Assembly: GCA_913043155.1 (NCBI GenBank) | Contig: CAJWLY010000022.1 | Coordinates: forward strand, 1 to 13,086 | DNA: 13,086 nt | Direction: 5' to 3' | Source of the DNA: an uncultured Nitrospinaceae bacterium | Lineage (GTDB): Bacteria > Nitrospinota > Nitrospinia > Nitrospinales > VA-1 | In this document: in pieces, positions 8,071-13,086 of the stretch | Numbering within the stretch: position 1 is the first letter of the stretch | Layout of the letters: the number at the start of each line of letters is the position of its first letter | The notes under the pieces: generated by a model | Seen by the model: the letters and a program-made list of their open reading frames with translations, nothing else | Told to the model about the DNA's origin: nothing | The model's database searches: none | Program-made: the position numbers and the translations under genes

Positions 8071-8907
8071 TCACTCATTTCCGGCTTGGTCGGACCAGTC
8101 TTCGCCGTTCCAGTGTAGGATGAGTCCATTATCCCCGACGGCGTATATGTCCTCGTCGGAGCTTCCCCAGATGGCGGTGAGATACTCCTCCGTGTTCGAT
8201 TCGATCTGGGTCCATTGATCACCGTCTCGGTACATGATCATCCCCAAGTCGCCGACGGTAAAAACCATTTCTTTTGAAGGACCCCACACGTCTAGAAAAA
8301 ACTCCATTGTGCGCGTGGGCATCTTGGTGATTTCGCGTCCGTTGAACTTGAAGACAATACCATCGGACCCGCAGATGTACATATCGTCCGAACCGAATCC
8401 ATAAATCCCGTAAAACTCATGGTTGGAGTTGACGGTGAGGCGAACCCACCGGTCTTCTTCCTGATGTAGGATCAACCCGTCGTATCCAACCGCATACATG
8501 CCGCTTTCCAGGCATCCCCACAGGCGGGTGATGTCGGTTTCGGTACCCGTTTGCAGAAACTTCCATTCGCAACCATCGTAGCGCAGGACTCTTCCCAATC
8601 TGGCGCAGGCGTAGATTTCGTTTTCAGACAGACCAAAGATACCGGTCATAGGTGGCAGCTTTTCGGTTTCCTGCACTGACCAATCGTTTCCGTCGTAGTA
8701 CAGGATTCTTCCATCGGTGACGACGGCAAAGACATTGTCGGGCGCACTGCCCCAGATATTTTTAACTGTCCAACGCCCTTTGAGGTCCATTGGACTCCAC
8801 TTGTCTCCATCGAAATGGAGCATCGTGCCTTCGGCGCCGCCGACAAAGATATTGTCTTTATCAAATCCGAAAATGGACAGCAGGTGATTGTCGGTCAAGG
8901 TTGACAT
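8071..8907 (-). CDS. Seven-repeat beta-propeller-like protein (paralogue A)
   Basis: This 278-residue protein consists almost entirely of seven tandem repeats of about 39 residues, with the pattern L-x-x-IWG-x3-D-x-(I/V)(Y/F)AVG-x2-G-x-(I/L)LHYDG-x2-W. Examples are VKNIWGSAPDNVFAV and LTAIWGSSDEDIYAVGDNG. Such units are common in deltaproteobacterial and myxobacterial proteins and are predicted to form blades of a propeller; seven units would close a seven-bladed ring. There is no signal peptide, lipobox, membrane helix or extra domain, so a cytoplasmic binding or scaffold role is likely, but no function is known to me. An in-frame TAA sits directly before the ATG, fixing the start. No Shine-Dalgarno sequence is visible. 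It lies 138 bases after its paralogue and ends about 130 bases before the trp promoter; the frame is fully open. Confidence 0.85.
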   Translation of the reverse strand: MSTLTDNHLLSIFGFDKDNIFVGGAEGTMLHFDGDKWSPMDLKGRWTVKNIWGSAPDNVFAVVTDGRILYYDGNDWSVQETEKLPPMTGIFGLSENEIYACARLGRVLRYDGCEWKFLQTGTETDITRLWGCLESGMYAVGYDGLILHQEEDRWVRLTVNSNHEFYGIYGFGSDDMYICGSDGIVFKFNGREITKMPTRTMEFFLDVWGPSKEMVFTVGDLGMIMYRDGDQWTQIESNTEEYLTAIWGSSDEDIYAVGDNGLILHWNGEDWSDQAGNE

Positions 8908-8969
8908 TTAAAATAGTGAGGACAAGGTTAGAAACTATTACCCTCATCTTAAAAAAAGAAGTCTTTATT

Positions 8970-9000
8970 CCCCTCCCTGCCAAAGGAAAGGCAGGGGGAG
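8970..9000. repeat. REP-like inverted repeat between the two propeller genes
   Basis: Arms 8973-8981 and 8990-8998 pair over nine positions (eight Watson-Crick pairs plus one G-T) around an 8-base A-rich loop. The left arm is C-rich and the right arm G-rich (CTCCCTGCC against GGCAGGGGG). No U-run follows directly; on the minus strand a run of seven T comes about 14 bases after the stem. It may act as a terminator or 3'-end stabiliser for the 9891-9046 gene, or be one copy of a dispersed palindromic element. The window holds no second copy, so the repeat label rests on its form. Confidence 0.4.
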
Positions 9001-9045
9001 ATTAATCTATATAAAGCTATTGAATGACCTATTAATTGAAATCAC

Positions 9046-9891
9046 TCATAAAGACATATCGGTCCATTTATCGCCATCGTAATGGATGACCAACCCATCA
9101 TCGCCTACCACGTACACGCAGTCGGGGCGGAGTCCGCGCACCTTGGTCAGGTACTTTTCGGTCCCGGCATTCATGGGACTCCACCCTTTACCGTCGTAGT
9201 GAAGAATAGTCGCGTTATCGCCCACGGCAAAAATATTGTCACCAGAGGAGCCCCAGATGCTGAGCAGGTATTCTTCAGTCCCCGACTCTACCGGCTCCCA
9301 CTTCCCTTCCGCATTTCCATCGAAATGAAGGATGGTTCCGTGCGACCCAACGATATACACATCATCTGCAGCCGCACCCCAGACACCATAGAGAGAGATT
9401 TCTTCGCTGGTCAATTCGTCGCGGCGCTGAAACTCCTTGCCATCATAGAACCGGTAGGTCCCTTCACCACCAACAGTATGGATATGCTCAATATCCGCCC
9501 CCCACATGCAGAACAGGTCGTGAATGGTATTGGGCTCCCGGTAATGCCACTGCTTCCCGTCCCAGAACAGTAGGCGCCCGCCCACACCGTAGATAAACAT
9601 GTTGTCGCGGTCATATCCATAGGCCGCGTTCAACGAGTCGTAGCTTCCGGTATCGACCTGGGTCCACGCTTTACCACCGTAATGAAGCACCACGCCGCCA
9701 ACACCCACGGCAAAAATATTTTTTTCGTCAGAGGCCCAGATCCCCATCAGTGGATTGGCGTTCTCGGTACGAACGGGAATCCATTCCTTGCCGTTGTAGA
9801 ACTGGGGAATGCCGTCCTTGCCGACAACGTAAATGCTGTCTTCTCGAAAGGGCCACAGATCGAGTAGGTCGGGTTTTTCTCCGATGAACAT
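9046..9891 (-). CDS. Seven-repeat beta-propeller-like protein (paralogue B)
   Basis: This 281-residue paralogue of the next gene downstream is also made of seven repeats of about 39 residues, e.g. LMGIWASDEKNIFAVGVGG and LLSIWGSSGDNIFAVGDNA, each ending in a (Y/F)-(D/G)-G-x2-W-like turn. Repeat 5 has a small insertion (HFDGNAEGKW). No signal peptide, membrane segment or catalytic motif is seen. A GAGG (13 bases before the ATG) is a passable ribosome site. The gene follows the leucine-rich repeat gene after 77 bases with a hairpin in the gap. Its repeat 6 (EEYLLSIWGSS) matches best the last repeat (7) of the other paralogue (EEYLTAIWGSS), so the two copies are out of register by one blade. Its partner or ligand cannot be told from sequence. 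Confidence 0.85.
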   Translation of the reverse strand: MFIGEKPDLLDLWPFREDSIYVVGKDGIPQFYNGKEWIPVRTENANPLMGIWASDEKNIFAVGVGGVVLHYGGKAWTQVDTGSYDSLNAAYGYDRDNMFIYGVGGRLLFWDGKQWHYREPNTIHDLFCMWGADIEHIHTVGGEGTYRFYDGKEFQRRDELTSEEISLYGVWGAAADDVYIVGSHGTILHFDGNAEGKWEPVESGTEEYLLSIWGSSGDNIFAVGDNATILHYDGKGWSPMNAGTEKYLTKVRGLRPDCVYVVGDDGLVIHYDGDKWTDMSL

Positions 9892-9933
9892 GAGGTCAGC
9901 TTTTCCTCGATTAAAAGTGATGACCGGGCAAGA

Positions 9934-9954
9934 CCCGAGGGCTGTGACCTCGGG
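9934..9954. repeat. Hairpin between the LRR and propeller genes
   Basis: CCCGAGG (9934-9940) and CCTCGGG (9948-9954) form a perfect 7-bp stem with a 7-base loop, 15 bases after the stop of the leucine-rich repeat gene. On the minus strand it is followed by TCTTGCCC, not a U-tract, so it is at best a weak intrinsic terminator. It may stabilise the upstream message or lower read-through into the propeller gene. Confidence 0.4.
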
Positions 9955-9968
9955 CTATCGTCACCGTG

Positions 9969-10892
9969 CTAGCCTAATGATCCGGCTTCTTCCGTGGGAG
10001 CCGGACGAAACACAAGTTTGGACAGCTTGGGGAGGTTTTTGGAATTCCGAATCAGTTCCTGAACGTCTTCGGTAATATCATTATGAATCAGAATCAACGT
10101 TTCCAAGTTGGATAGAGCTTTTGATTCGGCCAGTGCCTTGCCACCTTCGTTTCCGATGTCCGCTTCGTAAAGGTCGAGTAGTTTGAGGTTCTTAAAATTC
10201 TCTGATCTGGCAATGGCCTTTGCTCCGCGGACACCAATCGGATTGTACGTCAGCGTCAACTGTTCCAAGCTGGCAAACGTCTTCGACTCGGCCATGGCCT
10301 CAATTCCATCTGTTCCAATAAAGTTCCAGTTGAGATTGAGCTCGGTCAGTGAGGAAAGGTTCGAAGACTTGGCCAAGGCAAACGCGCCTGCATTCCCAAT
10401 ATTATTCCGGTAAAGTGAAAGTAGGTTAAGACGGGTGAGGTACTTTGACTGGGTGATCCACTTCACCCCCTCGTCGCCTAGACCGTCGCCAACCCACAGG
10501 GAAACTAGGTTGGACAGCGTCTTTGATTCGGCCAACGCCTGGGCACCTTCGGTCTCAACCTTGTTGTCGCTCAAAACAAGTTCCGACAGGTTGAGAAGTG
10601 TCTTGGATTTTGCCATCTCCTTCACGCCCGCATCGGTCACCTCGTTCTTAAAGAGGTTTAGAGCTGTGAGGTGCTTTAAGTTTTCGCAGTCAAGTAGAGC
10701 TCTTACTCCCTCATCACTAATCTTGTTAAACTCAAGGAACAGAGCGGTAACGCCCTTGATTTTATCGGACTGAAAAATTGCTTTGACGTCGTCGTCCTCG
10801 AGCTCGTGTCGCGCCAAGTCTAGCTCGCCTTTTTCGGCGTTGAGCCCTTCGTCAATCAAAAGATCTAAATCGGCTTGAGTTTTTTCGGTCAT
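9969..10892 (-). CDS. Leucine-rich repeat protein, ribonuclease-inhibitor type
   Basis: The 307-residue protein is a string of about ten repeats of 26-28 residues with the pattern LxLxxNxIxxxGxxAxAxSxxLxxL (for example LNLNWNFIGTDGIEAMAESK and LSLYRNNIGNAGAFALAKSS). This is the RNI-like class of leucine-rich repeat, which makes a horseshoe solenoid for protein binding. A short acidic N-terminal cap (MTEKTQADLDLLIDEG) precedes it, and a short tail rich in Pro, Glu and Gly ends it. No signal peptide, anchor, kinase, F-box or ligase domain is attached, so it looks like a free cytoplasmic adaptor. It is the first of three consecutive repeat-only genes on this strand. The ribosome site is poor (AAGAG 14 bases upstream). 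Function unknown. Confidence 0.88.
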   Translation of the reverse strand: MTEKTQADLDLLIDEGLNAEKGELDLARHELEDDDVKAIFQSDKIKGVTALFLEFNKISDEGVRALLDCENLKHLTALNLFKNEVTDAGVKEMAKSKTLLNLSELVLSDNKVETEGAQALAESKTLSNLVSLWVGDGLGDEGVKWITQSKYLTRLNLLSLYRNNIGNAGAFALAKSSNLSSLTELNLNWNFIGTDGIEAMAESKTFASLEQLTLTYNPIGVRGAKAIARSENFKNLKLLDLYEADIGNEGGKALAESKALSNLETLILIHNDITEDVQELIRNSKNLPKLSKLVFRPAPTEEAGSLG

Positions 10893-11005
10893 TTCAGTTC
10901 GTAGCTCTTGGAGAAACTGCCATCTTTACTTCAGTTTCTTTTTGAGTGTTTGGACTAGAACCTTGCGCTTCATCACACTCGCCAGTGGCGGGGCGTTACC
11001 TCATA

Positions 11006-11034
11006 TATCTATCACTGACGTTCCAATGCATCAA
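11006..11034 (-). promoter_or_regulatory. Possible promoter of the LRR gene
   Basis: TTGATG (11034-11029) is followed after 17 bases by TAGATA (11011-11006), with a TG one base upstream of this hexamer as in an extended -10. It points towards the leucine-rich repeat gene, leaving a leader of about 105 nt. Matches are four and three of six, so this is only a candidate. Confidence 0.3.
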
Positions 11035-11130
11035 TATCAGATTTTGGTGGAACCGTCTTTTTTGTGAAGCCCAGACTATAGAATAAAATTCTGGGGTAAC
11101 ACAACAAGTTTTGTAGGACTTAGCCCTTAA

Positions 11131-11146
11131 ATTAAAAATTTTTAAT
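11131..11146. promoter_or_regulatory. AT-only 16-bp perfect palindrome
   Basis: ATTAAAAATTTTTAAT reads the same on both strands and holds an A5/T5 tract. It lies about 20 bases upstream of an AT-rich TATTATATT stretch (11167-11175) that could be the -10 region for the gene at 11330. It may be a UP element, a curved-DNA site or a nucleoid-protein site. Composition alone makes such palindromes more likely by chance. Confidence 0.3.
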
Positions 11147-11329
11147 ATTCAGTTTCCGTTTTTTTCTATTATATTGCCTAGCCATAGCTCGACAAATCGG
11201 GCGGGACCAACAAAAAAAGGAACAGGTCGTTTCTAACTTCGGATGGTGGACACCCGCAAAATTGGAGCCAACCGTTCCCTGGTTGGGTCGATTATTCGTT
11301 ACTTCAGACTGTACAAGAGGCAATACTAA

Positions 11330-11779
11330 ATGGAATCGAACGCTTCAAATGGCGGTCTAAGCAGCAAGATCAAGGTGTCTATTGTCATCCTGACTCTCAT
11401 TACTGTGTGCGCCTTCGGAGTATTTTTTGTTCAACTGACTGATACGATCATCACCCCGCCCAAAAAGGATGATAGGACGCAGCATCTGCGCGCGGTCGGG
11501 GACCGGCTCAAGGAAACTGGACTCAAGGAACAAGCAATCAATCAATATATAAAATTTCTCGACAAGACCAAAACCGACGAAAAAACGCATGCCGAAGTCG
11601 CACATACGGTAGGAAAATTGTATATGCAGTTAAGCAACTGCCGCGAAGCGTTGGTCTGGTTCTTCGAGGCCGAAATGATCGGATCCGCCTATTCCCAGTC
11701 CAACAAGCTCAAACAGGATATCGATACCTGCACAACCCAACTGAATTTCCCAAAACCACAGGGCCATACCATTCGTTAA
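11330..11779 (+). CDS. Small membrane-anchored TPR-like protein
   Basis: The product is 149 residues. A short polar N-terminus with one Lys pair region (SSKIK) is followed by one hydrophobic helix (about 16-36, SIVILTLITVCAFGVFFV), then a helical domain. The helical part fits two tetratricopeptide-like units: RAVGDRLKETGLKEQAINQYIKFLD (54-78) and HAEVAHTVGKLYMQLSNCREALVWFFEAE (87-115). Cys103 and Cys134 could form a disulphide if the domain is periplasmic. The N-in anchor with no cleavage site suggests an inner-membrane protein with the repeats outside. A clear AGAGG site nine bases before the ATG supports the start. It stands alone between two long spacers. TPR proteins with such anchors are often assembly or chaperone partners, but I cannot assign this one; it could also be a shortened relative of a longer TPR protein. 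Confidence 0.8.
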   Translation: MESNASNGGLSSKIKVSIVILTLITVCAFGVFFVQLTDTIITPPKKDDRTQHLRAVGDRLKETGLKEQAINQYIKFLDKTKTDEKTHAEVAHTVGKLYMQLSNCREALVWFFEAEMIGSAYSQSNKLKQDIDTCTTQLNFPKPQGHTIR

Positions 11780-11864
11780 AAAATGGGGCATAATCATTCC
11801 AAAAGCAAAAGAACACTGAGAAAACCGTAAAAGGGTTAACGGGATTAATCAAGGTGTGTTTCCC

Positions 11865-11883
11865 TAGACTCTGTTAGACTCTG
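11865..11883 (+). repeat. Tandem direct repeat TAGACTCTG, one helical turn apart
   Basis: TAGACTCTG occurs at 11865-11873 and again at 11875-11883, a period of 10 bases. The pair lies 22-40 bases upstream of the -35 of the next promoter, where activator sites are often found. Two 9-base copies this close are unlikely to be chance, but no regulator can be named. Confidence 0.4.
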
Positions 11884-11904
11884 AATCGCTAGGCCCACCG
11901 AACC

Positions 11905-11933
11905 TTGACTTTTACTTTCGCTAATCCTATTCT
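11905..11933 (+). promoter_or_regulatory. Sigma-70 type promoter of the BI-1 family gene
   Basis: TTGACT (11905-11910, five of six) and TATTCT (11928-11933, four of six) are spaced by the ideal 17 bases. Transcription would start near 11940, leaving a leader of about 150 nt before the ATG at 12092. This is one of the two best promoters in the window. Confidence 0.55.
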
Positions 11934-12091
11934 TTTATAGAAGGGTAGCCTTTAAGATAGCGAGGCCAGCCCTACTCGATCTAGCGGAAGAGGAGCAGGA
12001 TAAACTAGGTTGAATAGCCTCTTACCCCAGTCAATTTAATCTACCGCAAGTGAACAATCTATTTCAGTAACCCCTAGAGAGGATTTAACAA

Positions 12092-12796
12092 ATGGAAAGA
12101 GAATATATACGACATTCGAGCGTGGACGCCGTCGCTGCCGAGCAACAGCGGTTCATGGTTCGTGTTTATAACTGGATGGGGGCTGGACTCGGGATCACCG
12201 GCGTGATGGCCTTCTACATTGCCAACACCCCAACTATATTCAACATCCTCATGGGTAATCCTATCCTGCCCATCGTTTTGATTGTCGCGCAGATCGGGCT
12301 GGTATTCTGGCTGGCTTCGAGAGTCATGCAGATGAGCGTAAGTCAAGCGACTGGGGTCTTTCTCCTCTACGCTGGGCTCACCGGAATCACCTTTTCGACA
12401 TTATTCGTCGTCTATACCGCTGCATCAATCACCTCCACATTTCTGGTGACAGCGGGAACCTTTAGTGCAATGAGTTTCTACGGCTACACAACGAAAAAGG
12501 ATCTCACGTCTTGGGGAAGTTTCCTGTTCATGGGGCTAATAGGGCTCATCATCGCTTCGCTTGTAAACATGTTCATGCAAAGCCCGATGTTACACTGGAT
12601 CATCACCTACGCCGGGGTACTGATCTTTGTCGGGCTGACCGCGTACGACACACAAAAGATCAAGGAGATGAATATCCTCGGGAACGAAGGCACCGACGAA
12701 GACACCAAGGAGGCAATCCGGGGTGCACTGACGCTTTACCTCGACTTCATTAACCTCTTTCTCATGCTCCTGAGGATTATGGGCGACAGGAGATGA
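12092..12796 (+). CDS. Bax inhibitor-1/YccA family seven-helix membrane protein
   Basis: The 234-residue protein belongs to the BI-1/TMBIM/YccA family of integral membrane proteins; bacterial members include the pH-gated calcium leak channel YetJ and the FtsH-interacting E. coli protein YccA. Seven hydrophobic helices can be placed near 27-45, 57-77, 84-104, 108-130, 141-162, 167-185 and 212-230. The conserved AYDTQKIK (184-191) carries Asp186 and the last helix has YLDFINLFLMLLR (216-228) with Asp218; these match the pair of acidic residues that form the family's pH sensor. The ribosome site AGAGAGGA is eight bases before the ATG. The gene is monocistronic: its own promoter upstream and a strong terminator downstream. 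In this organism it may modulate FtsH-type proteolysis or calcium leak, which the sequence cannot decide. Not close enough to name a specific symbol. Confidence 0.95.
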   Translation: MEREYIRHSSVDAVAAEQQRFMVRVYNWMGAGLGITGVMAFYIANTPTIFNILMGNPILPIVLIVAQIGLVFWLASRVMQMSVSQATGVFLLYAGLTGITFSTLFVVYTAASITSTFLVTAGTFSAMSFYGYTTKKDLTSWGSFLFMGLIGLIIASLVNMFMQSPMLHWIITYAGVLIFVGLTAYDTQKIKEMNILGNEGTDEDTKEAIRGALTLYLDFINLFLMLLRIMGDRR

Positions 12797-12854
12797 TCTG
12801 CCGCTAGGAACACCGCCAGACTGTTATGCCCCTGGCGTGGCGCTGAAAAACAAT

Positions 12855-12898
12855 AAACTCCCTCTCATCCAGATCATGGGTGAGAGGGAGTTTTATTT
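12855..12898 (+). terminator. Strong intrinsic terminator after the BI-1 family gene
   Basis: The arms 12855-12870 and 12878-12893 pair over 16 positions (one G-U) around a 7-base loop (AGATCAT), and the 3' arm runs into TTTTATTT. The outer A-T pairs and the A-rich 5' side mean it may also work on the minus strand. A second, smaller hairpin precedes it: CGCCAG (12814-12819) with CTGGCG (12832-12837). This separates the gene from the next one at 13034. Confidence 0.9.
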
Positions 12899-12939
12899 CG
12901 CTTACACCTCCAAACTTCTACACAAGACAGTACAATTAT

Positions 12940-12969
12940 TTGCTCCAGATCTTGCCCGGACGGTATCAT
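12940..12969 (+). promoter_or_regulatory. Weak candidate promoter for the gene at 13034
   Basis: TATCAT (12964-12969, five of six) has a poor -35, TTGCTC (12940-12945), 18 bases upstream. A promoter is expected here because a strong terminator lies just before, but the match is weak. Confidence 0.25.
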
Positions 12970-13033
12970 GGTTCATGAAACTTGTTAGCATCCTCCTCCA
13001 CAAGAAACCGTCGGACTGCAAGAGGATATAACC

Positions 13034-13086
13034 ATGCAAGACAAAAGGCCACGCTCTGCAGGTGGCTGGGGCACGCTCTGGTACTC
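13034..13086 (+). CDS. Partial gene: 5' end, possibly an FdhF/YdeP-type molybdopterin oxidoreductase
   Basis: An ATG at 13034 has AGAGGA seven bases before it, one of the best ribosome sites in the window. The 17 complete codons read MQDKRPRSAGGWGTLWY and the frame is open to the right edge. The (S/P)AGGWG-(S/T) stretch close to the N-terminus recalls the start of FdhF/YdeP-type molybdopterin oxidoreductases, which begin with a similar Gly-Gly-Trp motif before their Cys-containing N-terminal segment. Seventeen residues are too few for a firm call, so the identity is a guess, while the existence of a gene start is fairly safe. Confidence 0.5.
   Translation, partial: MQDKRPRSAGGWGTLWY

Larger units (their letters stand above)
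10893..11329. other. Divergent intergenic region, 437 bp
   Basis: This spacer separates the minus-strand LRR gene from the plus-strand TPR-like gene and should hold both promoters. It contains an AT-rich core (11127-11175) with a perfect 16-bp palindrome (11131-11146). It also has the inverted repeat CCCAGA (11070-11075) / TCTGGG (11090-11095), which overlaps a second hairpin AGAAT-AAA-ATTCT (11080-11092), and a CCAACC/GGTTGG hairpin (11268-11286) in the presumed leader of the TPR-like gene. A minus-strand frame of 63 codons (11323-11132) has no ribosome site or recognisable protein character and I do not call it. Confidence 0.6.
11780..12091 (+). other. Intergenic region upstream of the BI-1 family gene, 312 bp
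   Basis: No convincing gene is seen. It begins with a 15-codon frame (11783-11830) that directly follows the TPR-like stop in the same frame and has no ribosome site. It has no clear terminator for the upstream gene. It holds a tandem 9-base direct repeat (11865-11883), a promoter (11905-11933) and a leader of about 150 nt ending in a strong ribosome site (AGAGAGGA, 12076-12083). Confidence 0.6.

Noticed and set aside
8071..10892. Tandem DNA repeats or a CRISPR-like array in the repeat-protein genes
   Set aside because: The periodicity (about 117 bases in the propellers, about 81 in the LRR gene) is at the protein level with diverged DNA; there are no identical repeats with unique spacers.
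11132..11323. 63-codon minus-strand frame in the divergent spacer
   Set aside because: No ribosome site, composition unlike a folded protein, a tail of Lys/Asn from the AT-rich tract, and it covers the likely promoter and leader of the plus-strand gene.
11783..11830. 15-codon frame in phase right after the TPR-like stop (possible stop read-through)
   Set aside because: No ribosome site, very short and basic, and no recognisable read-through context; TAA is an efficient stop.

Overview
The window holds bacterial chromosomal DNA of roughly even base composition. Its core is a complete, uninterrupted tryptophan biosynthesis operon on the minus strand, in the order trpE-trpG-trpD-trpC-trpF-trpB-trpA (about 7829 down to 910), with every enzyme as a separate polypeptide and all recognised catalytic residues in place. 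A family 2 glycosyltransferase follows trpA by 12 bases and looks co-transcribed. Beyond it, the first 28 codons of a probable secreted protein run off the left edge. The organism is probably a Gram-negative, free-living bacterium. The separate trpG, trpC and trpF genes, the myxobacterial/deltaproteobacterial style of repeat protein and the hairpin-rich spacers suggest a deltaproteobacterial, Nitrospinota or SAR324-like lineage. That is an inference from style, not a sequence match.

Upstream of trpE, on the same strand, are three genes that encode only repeat scaffolds: a ten-repeat ribonuclease-inhibitor-like leucine-rich repeat protein (10892-9969) and two paralogous proteins of seven 39-residue beta-propeller repeats each (9891-9046 and 8907-8071). 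None has a signal peptide, membrane segment or catalytic domain. They form the only part of the window that could be a poorly described system. The spacers between them carry strong hairpins.

The trp operon has its own likely promoter (-35 TTGACA at 7941-7936), with a 16-bp perfect palindrome just upstream. Its leader of about 75 nt has no Trp-codon leader peptide, T-box or TRAP-type repeats. Instead, a small hairpin lies between the Shine-Dalgarno-like GAGG and the trpE start, and a second, mutually exclusive pairing would enclose that GAGG. Several internal trp genes start after U-rich tracts without a Shine-Dalgarno sequence.

To the right of a 437-bp divergent spacer the genes lie on the plus strand: a small membrane-anchored TPR-like protein (11330-11779), a seven-helix Bax inhibitor-1/YccA family protein (12092-12796) with a good promoter and a very strong intrinsic terminator (12855-12898), and the first 17 codons of another gene (13034 onward) whose N-terminus resembles FdhF/YdeP-type molybdopterin oxidoreductases. 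I saw no tRNA, rRNA, CRISPR array, transposase or integrase.
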